Source: WTFY01 sp026713925 (GTDB taxonomy: Bacteria; Pseudomonadota; Gammaproteobacteria; UBA4575). Taken from it: a stretch of DNA of 64,000 nucleotides. Positions 62,579 through 64,000 of this stretch are shown one piece after another. The stretch lies in the NCBI GenBank assembly GCA_963662355.1, contig OY759361.1, positions 186,001 to 250,000 of the forward strand. The letters are read 5' to 3'. Position 1 is the stretch's first letter, and the number at the start of each line of letters is the position of its first letter. The position numbers and the translations under genes are program-made. A model generated the notes under the pieces. It searched no databases, was not told where the DNA came from, and saw only the letters and a list, made by a program, of their open reading frames with translations.

Positions 62579-62971
62579 CTATTTGACAATGCGCAAACGT
62601 GAGCGGTCAGGCTTGGCCGGGTCCGTTGCGGGCGGTAATTCACCTTCCTCGGGAAATGCCATGCCGTGTCCATTTTCGCGGGCGTAAATTGCCAGCACAT
62701 GTTCTACAGGAATGACTACGCTCATAGACGTACCTGAAAACCGTGCATCGAAACTGACTACTTCCGAACCGAGGTCGAGTGATTGTACTGCTATCGGACC
62801 GATGTTGAGCACAATTTTGCCATTTTCTTCAAACTGTCGAGGGATCTGAACCTGCTCACTGCCAGTGTCCGCAAGGATATGTGGAGTCATTCCGTTATCA
62901 ATAATCCACTCATACATTGCGCGGATCAGATAAGGTCTGTTTGAAGTCACGCGTGATACAAAGACTGGCAA
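62579..62971 (-). CDS. sspB: ClpXP adaptor SspB
   Basis: A 130-residue adaptor delivering ssrA-tagged peptides to ClpXP. NRPYLIRAMYEWIIDNGMTPHILAD and GKIVLNIGPIAVQSL form the dimer and tag-binding domain; VLAIYARENGHGMAF follows, then a flexible linker and the ClpX-binding end RSRLRIVK. The start is probably TTG 62971, which gives the family's usual distance to RPYL; GTG 62950 is possible. It lies 15 bases behind sspA. Confidence 0.93.
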   Translation of the reverse strand: MPVFVSRVTSNRPYLIRAMYEWIIDNGMTPHILADTGSEQVQIPRQFEENGKIVLNIGPIAVQSLDLGSEVVSFDARFSGTSMSVVIPVEHVLAIYARENGHGMAFPEEGELPPATDPAKPDRSRLRIVK

Positions 62972-62986
62972 TACTGTGTAGCCAAG

Positions 62987-63616
62987 TCACTCCATCCGCG
63001 CTTCCACTTCCTCTTCCGACAAACTACTCCTGAAAGAGGGACGGTTGAATACTCGTTGTGCATATTCCGTAATAGGCTTTACCGTCTTACCCAACTCGAT
63101 TCCAAGGCTAGGCAATCTCCAGAGAATGGGCGCAATACTGCAATCGACCAAACTGAACTCATCACTCAGAAAATATGACTTGACCTTGAATAACTCTGAA
63201 ACCGAAAGCAGACTTTCCTGCAAATCCTTTTTTGCCTTATTTGCGACACTTGCCTGATCTGAATATAACCTTGTCAGCGGCTCATACCAGTCTTTCTCGA
63301 TGCGGAAAAGCATCAGACGTGATTTGGAACGTGACACCGGGTCCACGGGCATCAATGGCGGATGAGGAAACCGTTCATCCAGATATTCCATAATGACACG
63401 CGCATCATACAACACCAGTTCCCGGTCTGTGAGAGTTGGAACAGAGTTGTAAGGATTCACATCCAGCAAATCCTCAGGCTTGTTATCTGGGTCGATGTAT
63501 ACAATTTCTACGGTGATATCCTTTTCTGCCAGAACAACACGTACGCGATGGCTTTGCGCACAATTCGGGTCAGAAAACAACGTCATGCAAGAACGGCGAT
63601 TCGCTACTAAAACCAT
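62987..63616 (-). CDS. sspA: Stringent starvation protein A
   Basis: A 209-residue GST-fold protein that binds RNA polymerase and shapes the stationary-phase and acid response. The N-terminal thioredoxin-like domain (MTLFSDPNCAQSHRVRVVLAEK) and VIMEYLDERFPHPPLMPVDPVSR, the signature PHPPLMP loop, are clear; the helical domain contains YFLSDEFSLVDCSIAPILWRLP. Position after petC and before sspB is the standard gammaproteobacterial and betaproteobacterial order. Confidence 0.96.
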   Translation of the reverse strand: MVLVANRRSCMTLFSDPNCAQSHRVRVVLAEKDITVEIVYIDPDNKPEDLLDVNPYNSVPTLTDRELVLYDARVIMEYLDERFPHPPLMPVDPVSRSKSRLMLFRIEKDWYEPLTRLYSDQASVANKAKKDLQESLLSVSELFKVKSYFLSDEFSLVDCSIAPILWRLPSLGIELGKTVKPITEYAQRVFNRPSFRSSLSEEEVEARME

Positions 63617-63655
63617 GACTCTCTTGAATATGCAACCTCTTCCTGAAAAAACATG

Positions 63656-64000
63656 TCAGTGAATGTTCTTCCAGTAGCTTTTTTTCATGAAATAGGAGAG
63701 TACTCCTAATACAGCAAGGAAAAATAGTACACCTATACCTATTTTTTTGCGCACCAGCTGGGCAGGCTCGCTTAAATAGGCCAGGAAGTTCACAATATCC
63801 ACCACTACACGTTCATACTCTTTCTCACTGAGTGACCCCGGCTGCAGCATCTCAAGCTTGTCGAATACATGATGCTCTTTTCCATTTTTATCCGTTTCAT
63901 TACGAAATACAGCTTTTTGCAGACCTTGCAAATTTACCAGTACATGCGGCATAGCCGTGTTAGGCAGATGCAGATTGTTTACACCGAAAGGACGTGTGTC
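63656..64000 (-). CDS. petC: Cytochrome c1 of the bc1 complex, C-terminal part
   Basis: The frame stays open to base 64000, so only the last 114 codons are seen. DTRPFGVNNLHLPNTAMPHVLVNLQG contains the axial Met ligand region of cytochrome c1 (NTAMPHVL). A single membrane anchor near the end (IGIGVLFFLAVLGVLSYFM) and a basic tail (KKSYWKNIH) close the protein. It carries electrons from the Rieske protein to soluble cytochrome c. petA and petB should lie just beyond the window. Confidence 0.92.
   Translation of the reverse strand, partial: DTRPFGVNNLHLPNTAMPHVLVNLQGLQKAVFRNETDKNGKEHHVFDKLEMLQPGSLSEKEYERVVVDIVNFLAYLSEPAQLVRKKIGIGVLFFLAVLGVLSYFMKKSYWKNIH

Noticed and set aside
1..64000. CRISPR array, prophage, toxin-antitoxin pair or integrative element
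   Set aside because: No regularly spaced repeats, integrase, phage structural gene or small paired operon was found; almost every long frame belongs to a conserved core family.

Overview
The window reads as chromosomal core DNA of a gammaproteobacterium outside the Enterobacterales. Markers are BamC next to DapA, DciA, ZapD, LpoA, SspA/SspB, a cytochrome bc1 complex and a conserved bamD/rluD/pgeF/clpB block. The exact genus cannot be read from the sequence. MurE carries the DNPR motif and dapA is present, so the wall is predicted to be meso-diaminopimelate type; lpxC and the Bam/Lpo lipoproteins show an LPS-bearing outer membrane.

Layout. 1-4.0 kb (+): tail of a YpjD-like membrane protein, a CorB/YfjD CBS protein, radA and fdhD. 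4.1-6.2 kb (-): zur-znuC-znuB zinc uptake operon without znuA, headed by two adjacent palindromes that fit Zur boxes. 6.3-9.6 kb: a more accessory stretch with a decayed gene, katG and about 0.5 kb of non-coding DNA. 9.6-12.9 kb (+): xseB-ispA-dxs (isoprenoid precursors). 12.9-17.1 kb (-): bamC, dapA, a PerM-like exporter-family protein and a CysL/YeiE-like LysR regulator. 17.4-21.3 kb (+): proS, a small lipoprotein, and an orphan ABC substrate-binding protein with signs of very strong expression and a structured leader.

21.4-26.7 kb: clpB behind a consensus-like heat-shock promoter, pgeF, rluD, and divergent bamD. 26.7-30.5 kb (-): sucC-sucD-nadE. 30.5-31.9 kb (+): coaE-zapD, overlapping tail to tail with a Nudix/thiamine-synthase-like fusion gene. 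31.9-37.9 kb (-): secA-argJ-nudix and an M23 peptidase, with dciA divergent.

38.4-57.1 kb (-): a complete division and cell wall (dcw) cluster, read from high to low coordinates as mraZ-rsmH-ftsL-ftsI-murE-murF-mraY-murD-ftsW-murG-murC-murB-ddl-ftsQ-ftsA-ftsZ, followed by lpxC. Nearly all junctions overlap or lie within 20 bases. It is headed by a promoter and three 10-bp-spaced GTGG repeats that match the MraZ operator. 57.3-58.5 kb (-): RNase P RNA and rsmI. 58.6-62.6 kb (+): lpoA, a DiaA-type SIS protein and an FAD-linked oxidase. 62.6-64 kb (-): sspB, sspA and the C-terminal part of cytochrome c1.

Most of the window is ordinary housekeeping DNA. The points I find worth a second look are regulatory (Zur boxes, sigma-32 promoter, MraZ operator, two structured leaders), the decayed gene and katG neighbourhood, and the orphan substrate-binding protein. 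I found no CRISPR array, transposase, prophage, tRNA or clear novel defence system.
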